From Chryseobacterium sp. T16E-39 (GTDB taxonomy: Bacteria; Bacteroidota; Bacteroidia; Flavobacteriales; Weeksellaceae), in assembly GCF_002216065.1 (NCBI RefSeq), contig NZ_CP022282.1, positions 3,596,001-3,660,000 on the forward strand: DNA of 64,000 nucleotides, given 5' to 3'. The notes under the pieces were generated by a model. That model had not been told where the DNA came from, made no database searches, and was given only the letters and a program-made list of their open reading frames with translations. Shown in pieces: positions 37,987-46,523 of this stretch. How positions within the stretch are numbered: position 1 is the first letter of the stretch; every line of letters begins with the position of its first letter. Both the position numbers and the translations under genes were made by a program.

Positions 37987-39317
37987 ATGAAGAAAAATTT
38001 AATTATTCGACTGGTGCTTTCGATAGCACTGGTTACCTGTATGGGCTCCTGTAGCTCTGAGGAAGACCTCCTCATCAGGAAAGAAGAAAAGTATTCAAAA
38101 AATTTCAGGTATTTACTTCTAAAAAAGAGGAAGCTGTTAACTATGGGAATGGCTTTAAAACTTTATTAGAGCGTTATGATGAAATCAAGAATGTTCAACA
38201 CACTTTAAAATCAATTAAAAAAGCTTGGAAAAATTCATCAAAAATAGCTGATGAATTTGTAGAATTTAATATTCGGTCTCAGGATATAACAACGAAAAAT
38301 AAAGAAAAGTATACTCTTTTCCCTCTAATCAAAAATTATACTGTAGAAGGAGTAATTATCGCTGTTTTAAAAGAGAATGATACGCAGGTAGAATTTCTAA
38401 AAATGTCTTCTGATGCTGACAATTATAATGAAATATTAGGATTATTCCGGGCTCAATACTTAAAAAGCAATTTAAAAAATAAAAATTTAAATAAAGGAGC
38501 TGGAGGACCATGTGGTTTTGATGGTGCCCCTCCATGTGATATAGAAACTGTAGTTATTACCATCGGAGGAGGGGGTGGCGGAGGTTCTTTACCTCCAGGA
38601 GGCGGCTGGGTTCCGCCAGGAGGATGTGGACCTTATGAAGATTGCCTACATAATCCTGACGCGGGAGGAACTGCTGGAAGTGGGGATAATCCTAATAATA
38701 ACCCCAACATAAATCCTTGTGATAAAACAAAAAGTAACTTAGAAAACCCTAATATAAAGGCGAAAATTACTGAACTGAAAGCACAATCAACACAGGGAGG
38801 AGAAAAAGGTGTGATGTTTAAAGCAGATGGTACTCCTTCAGCAACAATACCAGGTGGTGACCATAATGTGGGTTTTGGTGATAAGACAGGATATCAGGGA
38901 GGTTATCATAATCATACCCCTTCAGGGATACCAATGCTTTCTCCTCCAGATATAGAACAGCTTTTACAATTTGCACTAGCACAGGGAAATGGAAACCCTA
39001 CAAATGCAAGTAATGCTTACCTAGGAATGGTAGCTCCAAATGGCATGCATTATGTAATATTATTCAATGGAACTTATAATGATGCATTAGTAACTTTTTC
39101 GCAACAAGATTTAGATGACCATGTAACTAGGTACCAAACTAGGTATGGTATGTTCAAACCATCAACTCCTGAAGGGTATGAAAAGTTATTTTTCAAATCT
39201 CTTAATGACATGGGGCTAAATGGAAAAGTAACCCTACAAAGAATAGAAAGTGATGGAACAATAAAAACAGTAACTAAAAATGATAATGGTACGACAACAG
39301 CTATACCATGTCTATAA
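37987..39317 (+). pseudogene. Lipoprotein with RadC/JAB-like peptidase motif, split by a -1 frameshift in an A6 run
   Basis: An ATG at 37987 opens a lipoprotein signal (VLSIALVTCMGSCSSEEDL). The frame fails after the A6 run at 38097-38102; adding one A restores a single 443-residue protein through to 39317 without internal stops. The middle part is Lys-rich and helical (about 40-150). A Gly/Pro-rich linker follows (GGGGGGSLPPGGGWVPPGG, about 195-215). The C-terminal domain carries Glu273 and HNHTPSGIPMLSPPD (His308, His310, Ser319, Asp322). That resembles the JAB/MPN zinc site of RadC-like proteins, with x8 instead of x7 between HxH and S. A lipid-anchored peptidase or effector is inferred. 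A DUF6705 gene follows 21 bp later, and the pair sits between long direct repeats. Confidence 0.75.
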
Positions 39318-39338
39318 TCTTTAAATTAAATCGAAAAA

Positions 39339-39905
39339 ATGAAAATTATATTATTCTTAACAGTATTCCTTTTCTCAAGTTCATGCTATTCACAACAAGT
39401 TTATCCATTGAATACAGATTTTGATGAAGTCCCTCAGAATTCCTATTTAAAGGATTCCAATAATGAATTAACTCCTTATATAGGAACCTATAAATCTTCT
39501 TTTCAAAATAGGGAAATCACAATCTATATTACAAAAGAAGTACAAAAGTTTTTTAAAGCCTTAAGGGTTTATCAAGACGCGTTGTCAATAAGATATGTTG
39601 TGAAAAATTCAGCAGGAGCTATTCTTCAAGACACACAAAGCATGACTTTTCAACCAAATCAATTTGAACATACTATTTACAGTCATGGGACTTATCCTAA
39701 TCAGAATATTGTATGGTTCAATTATGGGGGAACAAATTGCAGAGTTGGTTGGGGAGCTATTGAATTAAAAAAGATTAGTACTACTCAGCTATCATGGGAA
39801 TACAGACCTAATGACATCATACTTGACAGCAGTAAGTGCCCTCAAGGAACAGACATAAATATCTACTTGCCTGAAACAAAAGGTTTGATATTTACTAAAC
39901 AATAA
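39339..39905 (+). CDS. DUF6705-type exported protein
   Basis: A 188-residue protein with a signal peptide (ILFLTVFLFSSSCYSQQ). The start of the mature part (QVYPLNTDFDEVPQNSYLKD, then NNELTPYIGTYKSSF) is what I know as DUF6705 in Chryseobacterium-like genomes. The rest is beta-rich with two cysteines (TNCRVGW, DSSKCPQ), possibly a disulfide. Function is unknown. It follows the JAB-like lipoprotein in the same orientation and ends at a terminator, so an accessory or protective role for that protein is possible but unproven. Confidence 0.7.
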   Translation: MKIILFLTVFLFSSSCYSQQVYPLNTDFDEVPQNSYLKDSNNELTPYIGTYKSSFQNREITIYITKEVQKFFKALRVYQDALSIRYVVKNSAGAILQDTQSMTFQPNQFEHTIYSHGTYPNQNIVWFNYGGTNCRVGWGAIELKKISTTQLSWEYRPNDIILDSSKCPQGTDINIYLPETKGLIFTKQ

Positions 39906-39930
39906 AATCAACAAATTATAATTATAAATC

Positions 39931-39956
39931 AACCTTTATCAATTTTGGTAAAGGTT
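39931..39956 (+). terminator. Terminator after the DUF6705-type gene
   Basis: An 8-bp stem (39931-39938 with 39949-39956) with a 10-base loop, followed by a T-run. Confidence 0.75.
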
Positions 39957-40307
39957 TTTTTGTTGTAGCCTTATACAAAGAGTCTACCCATGAAAGAAAG
40001 ACTTAAAGAACGTAAGTGATGAAAAATTCTTTCTTCTTTTCAAATATATTCACAGATTAAGATGTTACAAGGGTTTCAAAAAAAGGAATATTTGAGTGCA
40101 ATTCTACTTCAAAATTTCAAGACAATTTTTAATCGAACAATTCCAAGACAAAACAGACAAATGCTTAGGTAATCCGAATTTATGATTACAGGAATTAATT
40201 CTATTATATTTGGTGGAATTCATTAAGAATTGGCTTAAGCAATGAAATGAATGATTTATCATTACTAACAATATAGATGTTCAGATGTTGCAATAAATAT
40301 AAATGAA
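39957..40307. other. Gene-free segment between the cassette and the right repeat
   Basis: About 350 bp with no convincing gene. One plus-strand frame near 40070-40172 reads as a short helical peptide ending in stops but lacks a start and a family. It may be degraded sequence left by recombination. Confidence 0.45.
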
Positions 40308-40433
40308 ATTCTTGAAAGTTTAATAGCTAAATTAAGAGACTTGTCTTTCGATCCTGAGGATGTATTTGTTTCTTTCCAGGAAACAGCCTGGGAAAACTGG
40401 TCCTTTGCAAATGGGGAAATATTACATGCCTAA
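40308..40433 (+). pseudogene. 3' fragment of a tautomerase gene
   Basis: These 42 codons encode the same C-terminus as the complete tautomerase upstream (residues from ILESLIAKLRDLSFDPEDV to the stop). All five base changes are synonymous. There is no start or promoter, so it is not expressed as a protein. The silent changes show that the copy evolved under protein-level selection before it became a fragment. Confidence 0.85.
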
Positions 40434-40488
40434 GACAGAGGACTTCTTAAGAAGAAAATCTGTTTTTCTTTGGAGCATATATTAATAA

Positions 40489-40517
40489 AAAAGCTGCAAA
40501 CATTGTTTGCAGCTTTT
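40489..40517. terminator. Duplicated terminator hairpin beside the tRNA-Glu genes
   Basis: A perfect 13-bp stem (40489-40501 with 40505-40517) and a 3-base loop with A-rich and T-rich flanks. It lies downstream of the leftward rpsT-tRNA unit and can serve it as well as the repeat on the plus strand. Confidence 0.8.
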
Positions 40518-40542
40518 GTAAGCTCTGATCTTTAAGCTTCCG

Positions 40543-40614
40543 TAGCCCGTAGGGGAATCGAACCCCTCTTACCAGAATGAAAATCTGAGGTCCTAACCGA
40601 TAGACGAACGGGCC
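40543..40614 (-). tRNA. tRNA-Glu (anticodon TTC)
   Basis: A 72-base cloverleaf on the minus strand. The acceptor arm is GGCCCGT with ACGGGCT, the T-loop is GGTTCGATTCC, and the anticodon stem CAGA/TCTG carries a TTTTCAT loop with TTC. CCA is not encoded. It is identical over 72 bases to the copy at 40684. Confidence 0.95.
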
Positions 40615-40683
40615 ATCTACGCATACACTAATTTGACTCAGTGCGTTAGGTTTTTGTTTTTATAAGTTTACAACTCTTATTAG

Positions 40684-40755
40684 TAGCCCGTAGGGGAATC
40701 GAACCCCTCTTACCAGAATGAAAATCTGAGGTCCTAACCGATAGACGAACGGGCC
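40684..40755 (-). tRNA. tRNA-Glu (anticodon TTC), second copy
   Basis: Identical to 40543-40614, 69 bp away. It lies 11 bp after the rpsT stop codon on the same strand, so it probably shares that transcript. CCA is not encoded. Confidence 0.95.
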
Positions 40756-40766
40756 AACTATCCGTG

Positions 40767-41021
40767 TTACGCTAATTTATTAACGTGCTTAGTTAATTTA
40801 CTTTTTAAGTTAGCAGCTTTGTTTTTGTGGATAATATTTTTCTTAGCTAATTTATCCAACAAAGAGATAACCTTTGGCAATTGCCCTGCAGCAGCAGCTT
40901 TATCTTCTTCATTTCTCAATATCTTCATAGCTGATCTAGCAGTCTTGTGGTAGTATCTGTTACGAACTTTTCTAACTTCGTTTTGTCTAATTCTCTTTAG
41001 TGCTGATTTATGATTTGCCAT
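40767..41021 (-). CDS. rpsT: 30S ribosomal protein S20
   Basis: An 84-residue basic protein starting [15 protein letters not shown], the standard S20 N-terminus, with the helical-bundle body and a [19 protein letters not shown] end. It binds 16S rRNA early in small-subunit assembly. I start it at 41021; an upstream ATG at 41042 would add seven atypical residues. It leads two tRNA-Glu genes on the same strand. Confidence 0.96.
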   Translation of the reverse strand: MANHKSALKRIRQNEVRKVRNRYYHKTARSAMKILRNEEDKAAAAGQLPKVISLLDKLAKKNIIHKNKAANLKSKLTKHVNKLA

Positions 41022-41039
41022 ATCGTTCAAATGTGAGTG

Positions 41040-41047
41040 CAAAAGTA
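41040..41047 (-). promoter_or_regulatory. -7 box of rpsT
   Basis: TACTTTTG on the minus strand, 19 bp before the rpsT start codon, fits TAnnTTTG and supports the start at 41021. Confidence 0.6.
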
Positions 41048-41088
41048 AAACCTTTTTTCTTATCTGCCAAATTTATTTTTAAATAATT

Positions 41089-41409
41089 TCAATTTTCTTC
41101 AGATAAGTATTTTCTCAGTTTGTCTATTGCTTGTTCTATTTTAAAATTTTCTTGTTCTTTATCTATTTTCTTGATAATATTTCCCAACATTATCATAGCA
41201 TTGTTCCATTCTCCAGTTGTATTGGTGAAGGTTAGTCCATCTATAGTTACTTCAAAGGCTACCCTTTCTCCATACCTGTAAAGCCTGAAACTTATCTTCT
41301 CATCTCTGCCTGTTATCCCATCTTCATTAACTTTCAAGTCGTAACTTTTTGGGTTAGAGTGGATTTTCTTAAAAAGCAATGTTGCTTCTTGAATTTTTAA
41401 ATCCGGCAT
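41089..41409 (-). CDS. Hypothetical small soluble protein
   Basis: A 106-residue acidic/lysine-rich protein with no signal peptide or membrane segment. It starts MPDLKIQEATLLFKKIHSNP, has a beta-rich middle (ISFRLYRYGERVAFEVTIDG) and ends in a helical KIEQAIDKLRKYLSEE tail. I do not recognise a family. It lies between a tRNA-Glu and rpsT on the same strand, 14 bp after the tRNA gene, so it may be read from the tRNA promoter. Confidence 0.6.
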   Translation of the reverse strand: MPDLKIQEATLLFKKIHSNPKSYDLKVNEDGITGRDEKISFRLYRYGERVAFEVTIDGLTFTNTTGEWNNAMIMLGNIIKKIDKEQENFKIEQAIDKLRKYLSEEN

Positions 41410-41423
41410 GATATCAAATTTGG

Positions 41424-41495
41424 TAGCCTATAGGGGAATCGAACCCCTGTTGCAAGGATGAAAACCTTGAGTCCTAACCACTAGACGAATAGGCC
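41424..41495 (-). tRNA. tRNA-Glu (anticodon TTC), divergent third copy
   Basis: A 72-base cloverleaf on the minus strand. The acceptor arm is GGCCTAT with ATAGGCT and the anticodon stem CAAGG/CCTTG has a TTTTCAT loop, giving TTC. Unlike the other two copies, CCA is encoded (41421-41423). It differs clearly in the acceptor and anticodon stems. Confidence 0.93.
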
Positions 41496-41509
41496 AAATT
41501 TTGAGGTTG

Positions 41510-41539
41510 CAAAAGTAATAATTAACTTCTTAACTTCAA
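41510..41539 (-). promoter_or_regulatory. Promoter of the third tRNA-Glu
   Basis: On the minus strand TTG (41539-41537), a 19-bp spacer and TACTTTTG (41517-41510) end 14 bp before the tRNA 5' end. Confidence 0.75.
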
Positions 41540-41553
41540 AATTATTTTTTATA

Positions 41554-42846
41554 CTATCTGTAAACTTTTTGGATGATGGTGTTCTTAATTCCCTTAGATT
41601 CAAGGTCTTTCTGTAGTTTTACCGCATCTTCTAAAGTGTATACTTTTCCATAAGTATAATAGAAAACTCCACTTTCTTTGTTCCTTTCTACGTCTTTCAG
41701 GGTTTGAAGAATAAATGAATTACCATTTAATTTGTCTCCCACATAAAGCTCAATAGTGTAATATCCTGTGCTGATTTTTTGGTTAGGCATAAACCCTACA
41801 GCAAATGCATTTTTAAATCCTGCATCTCTTGCTGTCTTCAGGTTGATATCTTTTACAGATGCCATATTCGTCACTCCATAGTAGTACTTATACTGTCCAT
41901 TATCTTTTATAGGAAGAATATAATTCAATCCTTTCAGAGCAGGATCACCATCGTTGTATTTAGTAGGAGAGCTCATCAGTAAGATTCTGAAATCATTTTT
42001 TAAGGCAACCTCCACCAGTTTTTCCGGTTCAGGTTTTTTGGCAGCGACAATGGAAGCTCCTCCTGATTTTCGGTCAATGGCTTTTTTATAATCAATAATA
42101 GCATTATAAATACTTTCTGCAATTTCATCTTGCCCTTTGTCGGAAGCCAGATAATGACTCTCTTCTGCATGGTTGATAAATCCTGTTTCAATAAGCACTG
42201 AAGGCATTGCATTCATACGAAGAACGTGTAAGTTCTTTTGAAAAACACCTCGAGAAAATCTTTTATCTTTATTTACGAAGTTGTCTTCTACAAGACCACC
42301 TAATAGTAAACTTGATTCCAGATATTTGCTTTGTTGAAGTTTTAAAGCAATTAAAGATTCGGGTGAACTTGCGTCATAAGATCCGAAGGTTTGTTTATCT
42401 TTCTCATCCAGAAAGATCACATCATTTTCTCGTTTTGCAACCTCTAAGTTGGTGTTGTTTTGATCAGGTCCCTGAACATAAGTTTCTGTTCCGTAGGCCG
42501 AAGATCTCTGTGCTGAGTTACAGTGTACCGAGACAAAAAGGTCAGCTTTACTTCTATTGGCCAGGTTGGTTCGGTCAGAAAGGGATGGGTATTCATCAAA
42601 CTTACGAGTGTATATAACTTTGAAATCTTTATTTTTTTCAAGCATTCTTCCCAATTTTAACACAACAGAGAGCGTTACGTCTTTTTCTGCAAGAAGCCCT
42701 ATGTCGCTATAAGTTCTCTTTGCGCCAGAGTCACTTCCCCCATGTCCAGCATCTAAAACGATTGTTAATTTTTTTTGTGAAAAAATAAAATTACTCAAAA
42801 TGATGAGGAGAAATGATAAAATTATTTTAAATTTTTGTTTGTACAT
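41554..42846 (-). CDS. N-acetylmuramoyl-L-alanine amidase (amidase_3) with C-terminal SPOR-like domain
   Basis: A 430-residue protein with a signal peptide (ILSFLLIILSNFIFSQK). The amidase_3 domain spans about residues 28-250, with zinc ligands in LDAGHGGSD, an AEKDV Glu, SVHCNSA and the catalytic Glu in IETGFINHAEES. It cleaves between MurNAc and L-Ala in peptidoglycan during division. The C-terminal 130 residues (SGVFYYTYGKVYTLEDAVKLQ) look like a SPOR-type fold. It is divergent from the LptD gene, 53 bp away. Confidence 0.9.
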   Translation of the reverse strand: MYKQKFKIILSFLLIILSNFIFSQKKLTIVLDAGHGGSDSGAKRTYSDIGLLAEKDVTLSVVLKLGRMLEKNKDFKVIYTRKFDEYPSLSDRTNLANRSKADLFVSVHCNSAQRSSAYGTETYVQGPDQNNTNLEVAKRENDVIFLDEKDKQTFGSYDASSPESLIALKLQQSKYLESSLLLGGLVEDNFVNKDKRFSRGVFQKNLHVLRMNAMPSVLIETGFINHAEESHYLASDKGQDEIAESIYNAIIDYKKAIDRKSGGASIVAAKKPEPEKLVEVALKNDFRILLMSSPTKYNDGDPALKGLNYILPIKDNGQYKYYYGVTNMASVKDINLKTARDAGFKNAFAVGFMPNQKISTGYYTIELYVGDKLNGNSFILQTLKDVERNKESGVFYYTYGKVYTLEDAVKLQKDLESKGIKNTIIQKVYR

Positions 42847-42899
42847 CTTACAGTTTTAAAAATTATATTAATTTTGAGCCTTAATTACATACAATAAAA

Positions 42900-45491
42900 T
42901 TGGCCAAAACCGTCCTCAAAAATATATTACAAATTTTAATTATCCTAATTTTTAACAATTTTTTAGCACAGAAAACGCCTGAAAAGTTGCCTAAAAATAC
43001 GGTAATTAATGATACTATTTCCAAAAAGGATACCATTGTTGCAAAGAAGGAATCACTGGATGATGTTCTTATGACAAAGGCAGATAATATCCGTAGAGAT
43101 TTTCCGAAAAAAATGATTTATCTGAACCAAAAGGCTCAGGTGAAATACCAGGATATGCAAATCGATGCAGATTATATTTCTATTGATGAGCAAAAGAATT
43201 TAATCTACGCACGTGGGAAACAGGATTCTTTAGGAAAGAAGTTTATTGAGCCTGTTATTACAACGCAGGCTGGGAAAAAGTACGAAACAGACCAGTTCAA
43301 TTACAATTATAAAACAAAACAGGCCATTGCTTATAATGCAAGGACTGAGGAGAGTGAGGGTGTAATTATCGCCAATAAAACAAAGAAGTATAACGATTCT
43401 GTTTTTGCCATGAGGCATGCTTTATATACAACCGACGAATATTTCCTGAAGAAAAAAGATACCGCTGCCGATTACCATTTATTGGCTTCCAATATCAAAT
43501 TGATCAAGACCAAAGAGAAATCACAGATCATCACCGGACCTATACAAATGTATATTGAGCAGGTGCCAACACCTCTCATTATGCCTTTTGCTATTTTACC
43601 TTTTTCAAGCAAAAGATCTGCTGGTATCCTGATCCCCAGTTTTGGGGAAAGACAGGATGTAGGATTTTTTCTTAATGGAATTGGATACTATCAACCTATT
43701 GGGGAACATTTTGATATGAAGGTTCTTGCCGATATTTATACCAAAGGAAGCTGGAACGTAAGGCCAGAGATGAACTACGTGAAAAAGTACAGGTATTCAG
43801 GTAATTTTACAGCGGATATAGGAACGACAATAAGAGGAATTAAAGGATTGGACGATTATTCCAGAAGCAGTACTTACAGAATTGCTTGGAGACATACACA
43901 GGATACAAAAGCAAATCCTTTTCTTACATTTTCTGCTTCTGTAGATATTGTAAGTAATAAATTCTATAATAATACCATAAATAACAACTATATATTCAAT
44001 CAAAATGTATTGAATACCCAGCAAAACTCAACGGTTACGCTTACAAAAAGATTCTTGAAACTTCCGGCTACTATTACTGGAACGGCATCATATTCACAGA
44101 ATTTTGCTACAGGTCTGGCAGATCTTCGTTTACCACAGATGAATGTTGCGATCAACCAGTTTTATTTATTTAAATCAAAAACCGGAGTAAGACAAGGCTT
44201 ATTAGAAAATATAACGGTAAATACAGGTTTAAATCTGACAAATTTTGTGACAACCAATGAAGGAGAGCTTTTTACTAAGGCAATGTGGGATAAACTGCAG
44301 ACTGGTCTAAAGAATAATATTACATTAGGAACCAATACGACAGTAGCTAAGTATTTTACATTCAGTTTAGGGGCTAATATAGATAATGCCCTGACGACTA
44401 AAACACTTACAAGATATTATGATCCGTTAAGTAATAAAGTAGTGGATCAGGTTAATAAAAAAATTGGAGGGTACTCTACATTTTCTACGACGGCAAGTTT
44501 ACAGACCACATTATATGGAATGCTTAATTTCAAGAAAGGAGCTGGAATAGAAGCGATCAGACACATGATGACTCCAAGTATTGGATTTACCTATTCTCCT
44601 GATTTTGGAGGAGCAGGGTTCGGATATTATAAGAATTATTATGATGCGAATGGAGCTTTAACTCCGTATTCTATTTTTGATAAGGGAATCGTAGGTTCTC
44701 CTACAAGTGGTATGCAAGGGTCTTTAGGTTTTAATATTGGAAATAATATTGAAATGAAAGTTAAATCTAAGAAAGATTCTACAGGAGTTAAGAAAGTAAA
44801 AATATTTGAATCCTTAAACCTTTCCGGAAGCTACAACTTTGCAGCGAAAGATCATCCATGGTCGATCTTTACCATTAATGGTCAGTCTTCATTCTTTTCA
44901 AACAAATTAAGTGTAAATACAAGTTTGTCATTGGATCCCTATAAAATTCTTTTCGTTCCGGGATCAGATACGGGGATCAGAACGGAGAAATTTGGTGCTT
45001 TTAGTGTACAAGGGTTTAATATCCAGGTGTCCTATCCTTTAAGCAGTGAGATTTTCGGAGAAAAAACGGACTATGCCAAAAAATATCAAACCAAAGGAGA
45101 AATAAGAAATGAAAACTATTATTTCGATGATGACAATTACGCTCATTTTAATCAGGCCTGGACTTTAAATATTAACGCCAACTATGCTTATTCCAGAAGC
45201 TTGTCCCGTTTTGGTAGTAAAATTGCATCTGTAGGATTGGATGGAAGTCTGAAGCTTACTCCATTTTGGAACATTAATGGGAGTACACATTACGATATGA
45301 TCACTAAGCAATTAGCATATACGAGAATAGGATTTTCAAGAGACCAGCGAAGCTTTACCATAAATTTTAACTGGGTACCTTTCGGACAGTATAAGGTATA
45401 TGATTTCTTTATAGGAATAAAAGCTAATATATTAAGCGATGCATTAAAGTATAAAGACAGAAGTTTTACACAGCCTAATGCACCTTTCTAA
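42900..45491 (+). CDS. lptD: LPS assembly outer-membrane protein LptD, Bacteroidota type
   Basis: An 863-residue protein started at TTG because the signal (ILQILIILIFNNFLAQK) follows directly and no ATG is near. An OstA/LptA-like N-terminal jellyroll (about residues 70-200) precedes a large beta-barrel (LIMPFAILPFSSKRSAGILIPSFGERQ is the start of the barrel linker). The end is a typical barrel strand. It inserts lipopolysaccharide into the outer leaflet. The cysteine pairs of enterobacterial LptD are absent, as usual in this phylum. Confidence 0.88.
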   Translation: MAKTVLKNILQILIILIFNNFLAQKTPEKLPKNTVINDTISKKDTIVAKKESLDDVLMTKADNIRRDFPKKMIYLNQKAQVKYQDMQIDADYISIDEQKNLIYARGKQDSLGKKFIEPVITTQAGKKYETDQFNYNYKTKQAIAYNARTEESEGVIIANKTKKYNDSVFAMRHALYTTDEYFLKKKDTAADYHLLASNIKLIKTKEKSQIITGPIQMYIEQVPTPLIMPFAILPFSSKRSAGILIPSFGERQDVGFFLNGIGYYQPIGEHFDMKVLADIYTKGSWNVRPEMNYVKKYRYSGNFTADIGTTIRGIKGLDDYSRSSTYRIAWRHTQDTKANPFLTFSASVDIVSNKFYNNTINNNYIFNQNVLNTQQNSTVTLTKRFLKLPATITGTASYSQNFATGLADLRLPQMNVAINQFYLFKSKTGVRQGLLENITVNTGLNLTNFVTTNEGELFTKAMWDKLQTGLKNNITLGTNTTVAKYFTFSLGANIDNALTTKTLTRYYDPLSNKVVDQVNKKIGGYSTFSTTASLQTTLYGMLNFKKGAGIEAIRHMMTPSIGFTYSPDFGGAGFGYYKNYYDANGALTPYSIFDKGIVGSPTSGMQGSLGFNIGNNIEMKVKSKKDSTGVKKVKIFESLNLSGSYNFAAKDHPWSIFTINGQSSFFSNKLSVNTSLSLDPYKILFVPGSDTGIRTEKFGAFSVQGFNIQVSYPLSSEIFGEKTDYAKKYQTKGEIRNENYYFDDDNYAHFNQAWTLNINANYAYSRSLSRFGSKIASVGLDGSLKLTPFWNINGSTHYDMITKQLAYTRIGFSRDQRSFTINFNWVPFGQYKVYDFFIGIKANILSDALKYKDRSFTQPNAPF

Positions 45492-45498
45492 TATCAGG

Positions 45499-45528
45499 TT
45501 GACAATTGAAAATATAAATTTATATTTG
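45499..45528 (+). promoter_or_regulatory. Promoter of the ridA unit
   Basis: TTG (45499-45501), a 19-bp spacer and TATATTTG (45521-45528) match the consensus. It leaves a leader of about 100 bases before ridA. Confidence 0.7.
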
Positions 45529-45636
45529 CACCCAAAAATAAATTATAATAGAGAAATCACTATTGACGAAATTTTCTAAATAGATCATATAATAGATGGT
45601 GATTGCACGTTATTCTAAAAAGATAAATATCCACAT

Positions 45637-46017
45637 ATGAAACAAATAATTAACACAGTTAACGCTCCTGCAGCTATCGGACCTTATTCACAAGCTAATC
45701 TTGCTAATGGTGTACTTTATATATCGGGTCAGATTCCTGTAGATCCTGCGTCAGGGAAATTAGTAGAAGGAATTGAAAAAGAAACGCATCAGGTAATGAA
45801 AAACCTGGAAGCAATCCTTACAGAAGCTGGAATGACATTTAAAAATGTTGTAAAGGCGACTATATTTCTTAAAAGTATGGATGATTTTGCTGTGATGAAT
45901 GATATTTATGCATCATATCTGGATGCTGAAAGCTACCCGGCTCGTGAAACTGTACAGGTTTCTTGCTTGCCTAAGAATGTTGATATTGAAATTTCGATGA
46001 TCGCACATCAGGATTAA
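45637..46017 (+). CDS. ridA: RidA-family enamine/imine deaminase
   Basis: A 126-residue protein with the family hallmarks IGPYSQANLANGVLYISGQIP, the active-site Arg in YPARETVQVSCLP, and a C-terminal IEISMIAH. RidA hydrolyses reactive 2-aminoacrylate and related imines, protecting PLP enzymes. Its stop codon overlaps the start of the next gene by 1 bp (TAATG), so translation is coupled. Confidence 0.95.
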   Translation: MKQIINTVNAPAAIGPYSQANLANGVLYISGQIPVDPASGKLVEGIEKETHQVMKNLEAILTEAGMTFKNVVKATIFLKSMDDFAVMNDIYASYLDAESYPARETVQVSCLPKNVDIEISMIAHQD

Positions 46018-46472
46018 TGAGCTTTATTAGAAACACATTTGCGGTGTTGATGGGTCTTAGTATTGCAGGACTCATTATTACTCTGGGAATTAGAGTTTTT
46101 CCGCAGTGGATTACTTTTGATGCTTTTGCCCCTTTTGAACATTGGCAAAGATTCCTCTACAGCATGAGGAATGATGAGGCTTTTTTTGGATTCTTATTAT
46201 TCATTTCCGGCTTAGGGACCACCATAGGAGGTGTAGCAACAGCAATTATTGTAAAATATGCTAAAGTGGCTTATGCTATCCTTATTGGTTTTATAATGTT
46301 ATTTATAGCTATGCTGGATGTTATTATATTTCCTTACCATCCTACATTCTATAAGATTTCAATATTTCTTACCTTTTTCCCTTTTTCATGGATTGGAGGT
46401 AAAATTGTAGAGATTATTTATGAGCGGAATAAAAAGAAAAGGATCGCTGATAAAATGAATAGAACAAAATAA
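46017..46472 (+). CDS. Hypothetical four-helix membrane protein
   Basis: A 151-residue protein with four predicted membrane helices (FAVLMGLSIAGLIITLGI; FFGFLLFISGLGTTIGGVA; YAILIGFIMLFIAMLDVII; ISIFLTFFPFSWIGGKI) and a basic C-terminal tail. I do not recognise a function. It is coupled to ridA and followed at once by a terminator. Confidence 0.7.
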   Translation: MSFIRNTFAVLMGLSIAGLIITLGIRVFPQWITFDAFAPFEHWQRFLYSMRNDEAFFGFLLFISGLGTTIGGVATAIIVKYAKVAYAILIGFIMLFIAMLDVIIFPYHPTFYKISIFLTFFPFSWIGGKIVEIIYERNKKKRIADKMNRTK

Positions 46473-46499
46473 AAAAACGCTGCAATTGCAGCGTTTTTT
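46472..46499. terminator. Bidirectional terminator between converging genes
   Basis: A perfect palindrome of two 14-base arms centred on AATT with A and T runs on both sides. It serves the ridA unit (plus) and the DegP gene (minus). Confidence 0.85.
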
Positions 46500-46523
46500 A
46501 TGTATAAATATTTGTTTGATCAA

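Larger units (their letters stand above)
40308..40539 (+). repeat. Right copy of the direct repeat
   Basis: A 232-bp partner of 37385-37618, ending 3 bp before a tRNA-Glu gene. It contains the tautomerase 3' end and its terminator hairpin but no 5' part of the gene. Confidence 0.93.

Noticed and set aside
42207..42617. A 136-codon plus-strand frame
   Set aside because: It is antisense to the amidase domain with its intact zinc motifs.
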